Source of the DNA: Cylindrotheca closterium
Taxonomy: Eukaryota; Bacillariophyta; Bacillariophyceae; Bacillariales; Bacillariaceae
Assembly: GCA_933822405.4 (NCBI GenBank)
Contig: CAKOGP040000001.1
Span: 861,429-925,428 of the forward strand
Direction of reading: 5' to 3'
Length of the DNA stretch: 64,000 bases
Of this stretch, positions 32,381 to 42,714 are shown piece after piece (position 1 is the first letter of the stretch; each line of letters starts with the position of its first letter). The notes beneath the pieces are model-generated. The model was not told the DNA's origin and searched no databases. It worked only from the letters and a program-made list of their open reading frames with translations. The position numbers and the translations under genes were made by a program.

Positions 32381-33994
32381 ATGTCAGAAACGCACACCGC
32401 TTTGGAAGTAATTGACTTGTGTTCTTCCGACGATGAAGTTCTTGAAGATCAGGGATCAGGGGGGAGGGTGTCACTGGACCGAATGGGGAATTCTGGCAAC
32501 ACTAACAATGTCTCCAGCACATGTAACGATGTCGTCAATGTTATCAACAGCAGTGAAATCGCTTATATCTTGCCCGATCGAAAACGAGCTGCTGAAATCG
32601 ATTTGACGGAAGACTCGTCGGGCAATGATCACGCTGATGAGAATAATTTGTCTTCCATCCATCTGGACAATGCAAAAAAGATGCCGCGACAAAAGAAGTT
32701 TCGAGGGGGCGGGCAAGGCTCATCACGCGACACTCAAAACGAAGTCCAAGAACATGTTACGGTGTCCAGTGCTGCATCGTCAGCATCATCCTCATCATTT
32801 TTTCCAACAGCTGCTACTTCCCTTCCCGCCACGACGCCGCAACTTTCATCGACGATTCGAATCGTCTTGGAAAAAGACAAAAGGGTGAAGGATACGGGCC
32901 TCCTACAAGAAGGAATGATGGACCTACTATGTCAACTCAATCAGACATCTAATCCCCCATTTCTCGCCAAATTGTGTACCCGACATCATGGTGGTGATGA
33001 GGGTCGTCCCTCTGCTACTACTGCCAGCGCCACCAATCCATATGCCAAAAGAAAGAGCCAAACAGCCACATCAGCAGTACCATCGTCTACGGTTCGATGG
33101 ATCCAACAACACGAAAATTGGAGTTGCGGATATCGCAGCCTGCAAATGGTATTGACCGCACTCTTGCCAAGATTGCCGATCCATCATGCCTACTATCAAG
33201 TCGTACCGAGACGGGGTTCCTACGTGGCAATTCCCAGTCTTGGTCAAATACAATCGACTTTGGAACAAGCCTGGAAAGAAGGGTACGATCCACAGGGGGC
33301 TCGGCATTACCAGCGGCGCATTTTGGGAAAGACTGGAAAATCAGGGGAACTGGGGGCTTTGGAAATTTCATCGGTCATGGCCTATTGGGGGTTGGATGCC
33401 ACCGTGATCCAATTCATTACGTGTCATCAATCTCGAAGACTGTTACCAATCTTTGTCAAGTCGTACTTTGCCAAGGCCTTGGGAAAGGAAGATTGCCCTT
33501 GTTGCTGTGGTGCCGGCGATAGGGGTGGCGGTGGTTCCATTAAAGGTAGTACAGCCATTCAAAGCGGTGACGCGGGCAAGAATATTACGCTTGATAGTGC
33601 CGCCATGGCCAATAAGCTCTTGCAGTTTGCCGAGGCCTCCTTGTCCATTGAGGAAACCTGTGACTGCCCTGTTTTGCCGTTATACCTCCAATGGGAAGGA
33701 CACGCAGTCACGATTGTGGGCTATCACGAACAGAATGACCGTTTCCTAGTATTTGATCCTAGGAAAAAGGCGCCAAGAAATAGCAGTCAGCAGCAGCAGA
33801 TACAACCGCCCAAACATTTGTGGAGCACCTTCCAACTGGATCCAGAGTATCTGAGAAATCGAGATACTCAAGTTATCATTGCTTCCTATCAGTCACTATC
33901 TCCCACCAAGAAGGAAAGCCGAAGGCAACAATTGGAGGTAGTGACAGCTGCTGAAGCAGACGTTCTTAGGGCAGTTGCTGCTTCCCAATCATGA
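32381..33994 (+). CDS. ZUFSP/UFSP-like cysteine protease (C78 family) with two N-terminal SIMs
   Basis: C78 peptidases include UFM1 proteases and the K63-ubiquitin-specific ZUFSP. The single exon encodes 537 aa from ATG 32381. The catalytic Cys is about residue 249 in NWSCGYRSLQMVLTALL, the His about 441 in LQWEGHAVTIVGYHE and the Asp about 459 in LVFDPRKK; IPSLGQIQSTLEQAWKEGYD is also typical. A Cys/Gly-rich insertion (CPCCCGAGDRGGGG) interrupts the domain near residue 375. The disordered N-terminus has two SUMO-interacting motifs, LEVIDLCSSDDE and AEIDLTEDSSG, hydrophobic cores followed by acidic/Ser residues. I see no ubiquitin-binding zinc fingers as in animal ZUFSP. Acting on SUMO-tagged targets is inferred. 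Confidence 0.85.
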   Translation: MSETHTALEVIDLCSSDDEVLEDQGSGGRVSLDRMGNSGNTNNVSSTCNDVVNVINSSEIAYILPDRKRAAEIDLTEDSSGNDHADENNLSSIHLDNAKKMPRQKKFRGGGQGSSRDTQNEVQEHVTVSSAASSASSSSFFPTAATSLPATTPQLSSTIRIVLEKDKRVKDTGLLQEGMMDLLCQLNQTSNPPFLAKLCTRHHGGDEGRPSATTASATNPYAKRKSQTATSAVPSSTVRWIQQHENWSCGYRSLQMVLTALLPRLPIHHAYYQVVPRRGSYVAIPSLGQIQSTLEQAWKEGYDPQGARHYQRRILGKTGKSGELGALEISSVMAYWGLDATVIQFITCHQSRRLLPIFVKSYFAKALGKEDCPCCCGAGDRGGGGSIKGSTAIQSGDAGKNITLDSAAMANKLLQFAEASLSIEETCDCPVLPLYLQWEGHAVTIVGYHEQNDRFLVFDPRKKAPRNSSQQQQIQPPKHLWSTFQLDPEYLRNRDTQVIIASYQSLSPTKKESRRQQLEVVTAAEADVLRAVAASQS

Positions 33995-34420
33995 CTGTAC
34001 TAGTTGGGGGGGGGGGCCCATGAAGAATAACAATCATCATGATTGGAAGCAGTATTGTTAGGCAACCAAAGATTGTGAGAGGAACAAGGGGCCAAGGTTT
34101 TCACTAAAGGCAGAGAAATAATGCAGCTAGATAGATTTCGCTATAAACATCAGGACATAGAATAGCATATGCAACTACCCTGGTGGCAGTGTACCGACTG
34201 TGTTGACACTAGAGATACTGTAGAAGGAAGTTGTAGATTTGAGATTTGTATGCCGTGTGTCCTTCGTGCGACTCACACGGAGCCTGAAGCCCCAGATTTG
34301 TTCAACACAAAAAACAGCTCTCGACCCTTGAGAAGAACACTTTTCGTTAGTTTCATCAGTTGAGATTCCATCACAATCCCTTGCCGTTTCTTACTGCAGT
34401 AGCGCTTGCTCTGTTGCATC
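33995..34420. other. Intergenic with an 11-base G run
   Basis: A homopolymer of 11 G (34006-34016) lies just after the protease stop codon. The part before 34421 should hold the promoter of the splicing-factor gene. No gene is visible. Confidence 0.5.
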
Positions 34421-36346
34421 ATGTACAATGGCATTGGAGTAGCGACAGTCCGAGGAACAGCAACCTCAGGCCATGTCCAAGCCAATCGTAGTCATGTCCG
34501 AGGCTCTCGTTTGCGAAGGCAACGAGAAATGAATGTCTCACAAGGTCCCAAGCCTTATCAACCAGTTTCAGCTACAGCTCGTGAAAAAGGAAATGCGGAT
34601 ATTCAAAAGCACATGCGCAAGCGAGAATTGGAGAATCGCTTGCTCGAGTTGCAAGAAGACTTGGAAGATCAACGCTTCCCAGAGGAGGAAATCAAACGGC
34701 GGGTACAACAGGAGCGCAGTCGACAAGAACGAATTTGGAAGGATGAAGATGAGGCAGAAAAAGCTGCTGGCGATCGTCCCTTTCGCGGAAGGAGAATGGA
34801 AGGTGGTCGAGGCGGCTGGGATCGAGGTGGCGGTGGTCGTGGCGGCTGGGGTCGGGGTGGAGGTGGTAGGAATTATAAATCTGAAAACACTCATGTAGAA
34901 GCCCAGAGAAAGGAGGCAGAGAATAGACGTTTGCGAGATGCCTTTGGCATTCGAAGAACTGACCACGTGGAGGGTGCTGCCTTTGATCGGGAACTGCAAG
35001 AAAAGAAACGCCAGGAACGCATTGCCAAGCACGAAGCGGTTCGCAAAGAAGAAGAGAAGGCACGAAAAAAGATTGAAAAGGAGCGCAAGAAGGCTGAGAA
35101 ACTTGCCAAGAAGGAGGCAAAGGCTGAAGCAAAGAAAAACAAGGAGAAAGATAAGAAGGAGAAAGGATCAAAGCGAGGAAGATCCAAGAGACGCAGATCT
35201 CGCTCGTACTCCTCATCGTCTTCGTCATCTAGTTCACGAGGCGGAAAGAAGACAAGAGGGCGATCCAAGAGATCTAGATCCTACTCCTCGTCCAGTCGAA
35301 GCAGCTACAGCAGTTATTCGTCAAGAAGCCGCTCCTACTCTTCGGATTCTTACTCTTCGCATACTTCCTACAGCTCTCGCTCGTACAGTTCCTCGAGATC
35401 TAGAAGCCGAGGTCGGTCGAGAAAGAATCGTACTGACCGAAAGAGATCACTCAGTTCTGGAAGCGGATCGTATTCCAGTCGAGATAGCCGGGACAAAAGC
35501 AGAAGAAAGCGTTCCAAACGCGAGGGATCGCCGAGCTCGGGTCGCAAAAAGGTCGTAAAGGAAACTAGTGATGACCGAAAGCGAGAGGAGAAAAAGAGCG
35601 AAGAAGGGGACGAAGCCAAAGACGAAGGGCGCAAGGACAGTGTAAAAAAGTCGAGAAGCTCTCGCTCACCCTCCGATTCGAGATCTCCTTCTCGCGGGCG
35701 GCGCTCTCGCTCTCCAAGTGAAGACAGTCGCGACAAGAAACCAAAGGCCAAGAAGGTGGACAGCAAGGACAGTGTAAAAAAGTCGAGAAGCTCTCGCTCA
35801 CCCTCCGATTCGAGATCTCCTTCTCGCGGGCGACGCTCTCGCTCTCCAAGTGAAGACAGTCGTGACAAGAAACCAAAGGCCAAGAAGGTGGAGAGCAAGG
35901 ACAGTGTCAAAAAGTCGAGACGTGATCGCTCGCCCTCAGATTCGAGATCTCCTTCCCGTGGGCGACGCTCTCACTCTCCAAGTGAAGATAGTCGTGACAA
36001 GAAACCAAAGGCCAAGAAGGTGGAGAAATCACGACGGGATCGTTCACCGTCTAGATCCGAATCTCGTGATCGCAAGCGGCAGTCACCTTCCAGAAGTCCA
36101 AAAGGCCGTGATGGAAAAGCCAAGAAGAAGAAGGGACAAGATGAGGAAGAAGCAAAGCGAGGACGTGCCGAGAAGAAGAAGGCAAAGCGCAGCCGTTCTC
36201 CTTCGGCATCTCCAGCTCGCAAGGGACGTTCTCGTGGCCGTGGAAGATCTCGCTCCAGCAGCTATAGTCGAAGTTCTTCCAGATCATCCATTGGGTCGAG
36301 GTCACGTTCACGTTCACCTTCTAGATCCCGAAGCCGCTCTCGCTAG
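34421..36346 (+). CDS. Cwc21/SRRM2-like spliceosomal RS protein
   Basis: Cwc21 in yeast and its animal counterpart SRRM2 join the spliceosome near the catalytic centre. The single exon encodes 641 aa from MYNGIGVATVRGTATSGHVQ, the hallmark N-terminus. A cwf21 domain follows (DIQKHMRKRELENRLLEL, EEEIKRRVQQERSRQ). A Gly/Arg-rich stretch (about residues 125-150) and a Lys/Glu-rich coiled region lead into a long Arg/Ser domain of more than 350 residues with three near-identical 44-residue repeats. An upstream in-frame non-ATG extension is ignored. Large open frames on the opposite strand here are a by-product of RS codon composition. Confidence 0.9.
   Translation: MYNGIGVATVRGTATSGHVQANRSHVRGSRLRRQREMNVSQGPKPYQPVSATAREKGNADIQKHMRKRELENRLLELQEDLEDQRFPEEEIKRRVQQERSRQERIWKDEDEAEKAAGDRPFRGRRMEGGRGGWDRGGGGRGGWGRGGGGRNYKSENTHVEAQRKEAENRRLRDAFGIRRTDHVEGAAFDRELQEKKRQERIAKHEAVRKEEEKARKKIEKERKKAEKLAKKEAKAEAKKNKEKDKKEKGSKRGRSKRRRSRSYSSSSSSSSSRGGKKTRGRSKRSRSYSSSSRSSYSSYSSRSRSYSSDSYSSHTSYSSRSYSSSRSRSRGRSRKNRTDRKRSLSSGSGSYSSRDSRDKSRRKRSKREGSPSSGRKKVVKETSDDRKREEKKSEEGDEAKDEGRKDSVKKSRSSRSPSDSRSPSRGRRSRSPSEDSRDKKPKAKKVDSKDSVKKSRSSRSPSDSRSPSRGRRSRSPSEDSRDKKPKAKKVESKDSVKKSRRDRSPSDSRSPSRGRRSHSPSEDSRDKKPKAKKVEKSRRDRSPSRSESRDRKRQSPSRSPKGRDGKAKKKKGQDEEEAKRGRAEKKKAKRSRSPSASPARKGRSRGRGRSRSSSYSRSSSRSSIGSRSRSRSPSRSRSRSR
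35633..36028. repeat. Three 132-bp tandem coding repeats in RS domain
   Basis: Three units of 132 bp begin at 35633, 35765 and 35897 and each encodes a 44-residue Lys/Arg/Ser block starting KDSVKKSR. Units 1 and 2 differ at about three positions; unit 3 is more diverged. They look like recent in-frame duplications. Confidence 0.9.
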
Positions 36347-36514
36347 AAAAGGGGAAAGAGTAAAAGGCTAACGAAAGCAGACTTCTAAAGTTATGAAATT
36401 TGCAGGTTATGTATTGTTTGCAAATTATGATGATGGATACTATTGTAGAACAGCAAATATTGGTATTGTTTTCGAGACACACACACAAAGTAGATGTTGG
36501 GGCAGATTGCCCTC

Positions 36515-38159
36515 TTAGATTCGAATTTGATAGCTTCCAGCCTTTGTAATGTATCGTACCCATCGGTTGGTGTGATATCCAGACTTATCATAGACACGCA
36601 GAAAACGAACGTGAACTCCACTGGATGTAAACATGGGAACCTGGAATTCGGCACTGATTGGTGGTCGGCTCCATGGCTTTGGTCTAGTAGTTGGCATCAA
36701 ATCAACATCTGCTTGAATGTGACATTCTGATTTTCCTGGGAATCGCTTTCCACGCCAGACAATCGCTTGTTGCTCTGGTTCATACTTTGCACGACCAAAG
36801 TTATGCTTGATCTTGGCCTTGGAAGTGTTCTTTGGAACTGGAATCTTGATCACCACGTTTGTTGCAAACAGCTGATCCGAAAAGTTGGCAATGATTTTCA
36901 AGTTGATAGTAACCCTGCAAAAGGAAAATAAATCATGTGTCAGAACCATAGTTTCCTTCCAAATCTTCTTCTTGCTGCATTGTGGACTTCGCCATTTGTA
37001 CTCACTTGGTATTTCCTTGTTCTTCTTGCACTGCTGGAATAAATCTAAACGGCAAGTTGATGTTATCATTGACACGATATCTCATCAATTCGAATTCGCC
37101 ATCCGGTGGAATGAAGGTAATGGTACGATCCGCATCGAACTTTCCCAATCGCACGCATCTGTGAAAGGTACAGTTATCAATTTCTACCCCAGGTTTTCTC
37201 TGTCCCTCCTTTTCAATCACAAGCTTATCGTTCAATCCAAATTTACACTCGGGCATACCAGTCAACTTTGTATTCATTTGAACAGCCCCAGTAACCTCGT
37301 TACGAAGAACAACTCCGGTACTCGAAAGAAGAAGATTGACGCTTTCCCACACATCAATGTAGACTTCATTTCTCTTGTGACGAATTCCTTCACGTCTCCA
37401 ATCAATAGCTCCAGTAATCTGACTTGTTAATTGCGAGGGTGCGGGTTCATCCTTGGGCTTGACATCTCCCAGATTGATGTACAATTTCAAAACGTCCACG
37501 GCACAATTTTGAGGGTACCCAAAGTCCATAGTCTCATCAAAGAGTTCGTATATCAGTGTCATGTTATTTCTCATTGCGTTTTCATCAAAGTCGTCACCGA
37601 GATATCCTTTTAGGATACGAATGAATTGATACAAATATTCAAAGACCAAGGCTGGATTGACGTTGGATCTTGTCACCGCCACAAAGAACATGTTCAAGTG
37701 ACGTGTGTACAAGAAGGAGCAGTTTTCAATGCGCTTGACGGGGGATTCAGTGCCTGTATTCTTGGTGGCAATGACCTGTTTACAATCAATAGATAGGATA
37801 GAACAATGGATGGAAATAGAGAGTCAGCAAACAGTTGGTTGGATCCATCATGGATTCGGCAAGTTCCCCATCTATTTCGATTGCAATCTAAACGGACAAC
37901 TTGGGTGTAGAATCAAACTATCGCTACTTACTTGCAATCGAAAGGCATCTGCTTCTGCACGGCTGACATCGTCACTACAGAGTAGTAGTAAAGAGGAAAG
38001 AGCATGTTAGAATATTATTCCACATTCATTCATTCATTGACGCGCAATAGTGGCGGCATTCCCATTGCACTCTCAATACAACAACTATTTAACTTACCGA
38101 TATTGTCGGGAGATCATTACGTCTCCCTTTTGATTCAAAATCATTATCATTGAAATCAT
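36515..38159 (-). CDS. AP-2 complex mu subunit (clathrin adaptor medium chain), four exons
   Basis: The mu subunit of AP-2 reads tyrosine-based sorting signals in plasma-membrane endocytosis. Exons are 38159-38098, 37974-37932 (43 bp), 37775-37006 and 36914-36515, total 424 aa, near the usual length of about 435. The N-terminus MISMIMILNQKGDVMISRQYRDD, AVTRSNVNPALVFEYLYQF, FDETMDFGYPQN, SQITGAIDWRREGIRHKRNE, MPECKFGLNDKLVI, CVRLGKFDADRTITFIPPDG and FVPM...GVHVRFLRV with WVRYITKAGSYQIR all follow AP-2 mu in order. The start of exon 1 is supported by its alignment with the family N-terminus. Introns are 90-156 bp, GT-AG. Confidence 0.93.
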
Positions 38160-38585
38160 GGTGGCTAATCTCTATCTTGTGTTATAATAGTACAGAGGTT
38201 GTTCAATGATGGGAAATGGAAAGGGATTGCTCCTGTTGCAACTACACTATCTTCTTTTTCCTCCAGAAAGGGCAAGACTTGCAATGTCCGTTTGGATCAT
38301 GACGAGCAAGACGCCAATGAGCGTGTTGCTATGCGTTGAAAATCCCTAACTAAAGGTCGGCTGGCGCGATTCACTCCCGAGTCAAAAGAGAGGATTTGAG
38401 ATTTTGGGGATGCGGAGAGACGACCAGACCATTTCGTCATTCCTCCCTTCGAACGAAAGTCTCCGCAATCCATCGGAGGCATTGCAGGATCTAATCAATA
38501 ATCCTGATAGTTCACGTACCTCCATCACAGATCATTCAGAGTAGTAGAGGGAATTTCACCAAGGCGTCGTCGTCCAAAACACACA
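38160..38585. promoter_or_regulatory. Divergent promoter region of AP-2 mu and TauE/SafE genes
   Basis: The flanking genes start here and run outward. I see no tandem repeat or other gene in these about 425 bases. Confidence 0.5.
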
Positions 38586-40311
38586 ATGGACCAAGCAACA
38601 GCCACAATGCGACAATCGGAACCCAAGACTGGCTTGCACACTGCCAGTGGCACCCGCCGTGAACTAGTCCACCTAGCAATGCCATGGGCATTGCTCGTGT
38701 TGACCGCGGTGGTGGGAGCCGCCGCATTGGCACTTGCATCAAAAGAGGAAGGGGAGAATGCCTCTCATTATTATTCTTTGGAGAGCGGTGAAACGTTTGA
38801 TTGGAATCGTTTGCTTTCAGAATCAGCATCATCTGAACATCACCACCACCACAAACATGTCTACGAGGAGGCGCACAAGAATTTGTTGCCTCTGTCATTT
38901 TCCGATAAGATTGGCTTTACCTGTGCCATTGTGGGGCTCATGATTGCGGCCGGAGGAGGTATCGGTGGTGGTGGTGTTCTGGTTCCAATTTATATCCTAG
39001 TGATGGGCTTTACACCCAAGCATGCCATTCCATTGAGTAACATTACAGTCTTTGGTGGAGCCATTGCCAATTCCTTTTTGAATGCCAAAAAGAGACACCC
39101 TCTCACCGATCGACCATTGGTGGATTGGGACTTGATTTTGGTCATGGAACCATTGACCATTGCGGGAGCTCTCATGGGTGCCTTTCTCAACAAGATTCTT
39201 CCCGAGAAATTTCTAGTGACCATGCTAGTCTTGTTGCTGTCCTTTACTGCTTACACTACACTGAAAAAGGCTATCAAAATGTACAAACTGGAGACGATCA
39301 AAATGAGAGAACAAGGATTTAAACCAGATGGAACCAAGACGAGTGAATTGACCCAAATCAAGAATGATGAAGAGGCAGAAGATCAAGCCGCTTCTTCTAG
39401 TGACCTTGTGGAGAATATGGAACTACAAGAAGGGGAATCCCCATCCGAAAAGGAAAACGAAAAGAATTACTCTGCGGAACTTGCGGTAATCTTGGAAGAA
39501 GAAAGATTTGCCCCCAAAATGAACATCAATATACTCATTGGACTATTTGTGGTTATTTTGACCATGAATTTAATGAAGGGTGGTGGTGCCTTTCCTTCAC
39601 CGATTGGAATCCAGTGTGGATCTGGAATGTTCTGGGCTACGAATCTCGGCATGTTGATCTGGATTTTGTTCATTACATGGTATGCTCGGTCCTATCTGGT
39701 CAAGAGATTTGAAACAAAGGCACGAGTTGGCTACAAGTACGTGGAAGGGGATATCCAATGGGATAAGAGGGCGACTGTGGTGTACCCTGGAATCTGTTGT
39801 CTGGCTGGTTTCTTTGCTGGAATGTTTGGAGTGGGAGGAGGAATTGTCAAGGGACCACTAATGTTGGCAATGGGAGTGTAAGTGCTACTGTTATTGGTAT
39901 AGAGGTGCTGAATGAGCCATCATTTGTTTGTTGAAACAACAACATCTCAACCTTTTTCTCTCGTCAATCCATCCATCTGTTTCAAAACACAGTCACCCAG
40001 CAGTTGCATCAGCGTCGTCAGCTTGTATGATTCTCTTTACAAGTTTTACGGCTACGACTTCCTTCTTTGTCTTTGGTCTACTAGACCGTCAATATGGTCC
40101 AATATGTTTCCTGATTGGACTTGTTGCTACATACTTTGGTCAAATTGGTTTGTCCATTCTAATGAAGCGAGCGCAACGTAACTCTTACATTGCATTCTCA
40201 ATAGGAGGGGTTGTATTATTGAGTGCCTTGCTAATGACCATTCAATCCTTGCTGAGCATGGCAGAGGGCGAACATCACAATTCGGGAGGAATCTGTGGGA
40301 ACGATTCATGA
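38586..40311 (+). CDS. TauE/SafE-family membrane transporter, two exons
   Basis: This family exports sulfite, sulfonates or organic anions in bacteria; plant and algal members are poorly characterised. Exons are 38586-39877 and 39993-40311, total 536 aa; the 115-bp intron has a GTAAGT donor and ACACAG acceptor. The N-terminus has a hydrophobic segment (WALLVLTAVVGAAALALA) and a luminal-type region with a His cluster. Two pseudo-symmetric family halves follow, with the glycine-rich signatures AAGGGIGGGGVLVPIYIL and GMFGVGGGIVKGPLM. A soluble acidic loop of about 70 residues lies between. Hydrophobic segments fit 8-10 transmembrane helices. The substrate cannot be told. Confidence 0.88.
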
Positions 40312-40674
40312 TGAATGATCAATCAATCAATCACATCACATCACACGATGTGTCTTTTTGAAAGTTTCAAAAGAAAAGTCTAGTCTAGAATTTTTTGCAT
40401 TTGATCTTTGTCTACCATGCATATTTCTCTTGTACATGTACTGTACACCTACCCTGGTAGCACTGAAGGCGTACAAGTACGTTTACCCGTGTACACTTCT
40501 ACATTGTAACGGCAGTTGATGATCCTCCAAGCTATGCAGGAAAATGTGGAGTGGTTTAGTCGTGTATTCCAGGTGTCCTAAGTAAACCTATTTCAAAAAC
40601 CGTGCATTTAGAGACAGTGACACGGATTCAAATCTCACGCGAGCAAATCTTGCGTCTAATCACGACGACTTTCA
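40312..40674. other. Intergenic between TauE/SafE and secreted-protein genes
   Basis: It probably contains the transporter 3' UTR and the promoter of the downstream gene. A GTAC-rich stretch with short inverted repeats (TGTACATGTACTGTACA) is at about 40432-40448. No gene or convincing RNA is visible. Confidence 0.45.
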
Positions 40675-42339
40675 ATGTCGTATCAACCTCATCGAACAAG
40701 TTTCCACAATAGAAGAATCATCACTGCAATGACAATCCTCCGACTGTATCTACTGCTGCTACCTCTTGTTGGCAGCAGTGTGCCAGAGTCCCATGTTCGA
40801 CGGCGGGATATCGGTCTCAGATTCAGTGTCGCAAAAAAGAAAGTCGATGTTGCTGGGCCGGATCCAACCTGTCACCAACAAGATGTTGACGAAATACTTG
40901 CTTCTTGTGACTGTGCAGCGGATTTTGATGGAGTGGCATGGAAAAACGAAAATGATTACATGTCATGTCTCATTGTTCACAAAACATTCACGCCATGTGG
41001 CTTGCAACGGATAATAGAATCGTCACCATGCCTCCCATTCCCCACTCCCCAACCGACAACGTCTTCCATGCCATCCACTTCAATGCCGAGTTCAGTTCCA
41101 TCATCATCACCAAGTATGATTCCGTCAACTTCAATGCTACCATCCAGTAGCAGCATACCGAGTTCCATCCCATCACAATCCTTGGCGCCTTCTGTAGAAC
41201 CTTCCACTCAGGAACCGAGTTCCGTTCCATCACACTCCATTGCACCTTCTTCGGATCCATCTTACGTTCCAAGCGATTTGCCGTCGCTGGTTCCGTCAGA
41301 GTTACGGAAACCATCTGCCAGCCCAAGTGCATCACCGTCACTTGTTCCGTCAGGGTCATCGGGACCATCTGCCCAAGAAAGCGCATCGCCGTCACAGATT
41401 TCGTTAGGGTTACTGAATACTACTCGAGTGGGAACTGCTGATCAATATACATTGGATGATTTTTTGGAAGAAGACGATGCGACAAAACCTTTTCTAGAAA
41501 TAGTTGGCGACAATCAGTGGCCTCCCGAGGTCTTTCCCTTGAGCATGTGCCAAGGGGATTGCGACGGGGATAAGGACTGCAAAGGGGATCTTCAATGTAT
41601 GCCGAGAGACGATTTCGAACCTGTCCCGGGTTGTCAAGGTGCCGGTGAGAAAGCGAAAGACTATTGTGCTGATCCCAAGCCACCAAGGCCTTGGTCAGGC
41701 TGGGATGCTTTTTACAAATTCAAACTGCGACTGTTCTATGATCCATTGTACTTTTGGCAAGAGGCCTTCGAAGAATCGTGGTGGTGCATGGAATGCACGA
41801 GATGCTCGAACTATACTCTCGGTGATGGTGACGAAGCGAACTGTACAATTCCAGGACCAAACACAACTTCCTGCATGGAGAATGATAACATTTGGATCAT
41901 GGGATGCAAGCGAGACAACCGTGACTACCAATACAACATTGTCAAGAATGTAGGATCCGGGGATCAAATTCGTGTGGATTCTACACATCTATGTTTTTCG
42001 ACTCTCAATACCACATTCCTTGAGCTCAAGACATGCAACAACACGGACTACAAACAGCTGTGGATGCCAATTACAAATTTGAGCAAGTTTGTACTTCAGC
42101 CATACGAAGATCACCTCCCCCATTTCAATAACTCGCTATGTCTCACGCAGATGCATCATCCGAAATCAGAGGGTGGGTAATCCTATCTATGTCATATGTT
42201 TTCGTTTGTTGTTCGATACAATCTCACCTCCTTCTTTGCGTCTTTTTAACATCCACTCGCAGAGCTAGTTGGGCTCCAGCCATGCGAAAGAGCGCTCCGA
42301 CACGAGACTTTATTCTGGGAAGAATACCATTCCTTCTAG
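40675..42339 (+). CDS. Secreted Cys-rich protein with PS-rich linker and beta-trefoil-like end, two exons
   Basis: Exons are 40675-42172 and 42263-42339 (524 aa), GTGGGT donor and CGCAG acceptor. A signal peptide probably starts at the second Met (MTILRLYLLLLPLVGSS). A small Cys-rich module (about residues 65-125) precedes a linker of about 110 residues of SxPS repeats, as in diatom cell-wall proteins. A module with LSMCQGDCDGDKDCKGDLQC and PVPGCQGAGEKAKDYC then appears; I recall this Cys module as frequent in diatom genomes. The C-terminal part (GDQIRVDSTHLCFSTLN, LELKTCNNTDYKQLWMPI, then LVGLQPCERALRHETLFWEE in exon 2) resembles a beta-trefoil lectin with QLW-type motifs. Several NxT/S sites fit secretion. 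A sugar-binding wall or surface role is inferred. Confidence 0.78.
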
Positions 42340-42714
42340 TACCATCAAGGTTAAGACTTTGCTAATGTTTACCAAGTCGAAAGCTTGAGATTGCCTGTTA
42401 AGAAATTCGGTGGTCAAGACTTGGAAGTGTACTGTACATTTTTGGTTCCTGCTGAACCATGTAGCTTCTATTTTACTAATAAAACACGAAGTAGAATTCA
42501 TTCGACATGTGTACTTTTGCCGTTGCGGGCACCCAGTAGACAGTACTGTGCTCGGGTGCCCTGGTAGCAGGTAGTACCTACAGTAAGACGTAAGACTGCA
42601 TCATCGTGAAAGTCTGAAAGGCAATAAAAGGTGACATGATGGACTGTCCGTCTGTCGACGGAACTGAAACGTCCCCTTCGGACTGACTGACTCAACCGAT
42701 TTCAGATTGCGAAA
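42340..42714. other. Intergenic
   Basis: No gene is visible. A short palindrome-rich stretch (GGTAGCAGGTAGTACCTAC) is near 42562-42580. The promoter of the 42715 gene should lie here. Confidence 0.4.

Noticed and set aside
35368..35910. Long antisense frames under the RS domain
   Set aside because: They mirror the repeated Arg/Ser codons of the splicing factor and translate to low-complexity Leu/Ser/Arg.
36885..37430. 181-codon plus-strand frame
   Set aside because: It is antisense to AP-2 mu exons and introns, which are strongly supported.
40560..40660. Possible tRNA T-arm (GGATTCAAATC)
   Set aside because: Stem pairing around the loop fails and no matching D-arm or anticodon arm could be found.
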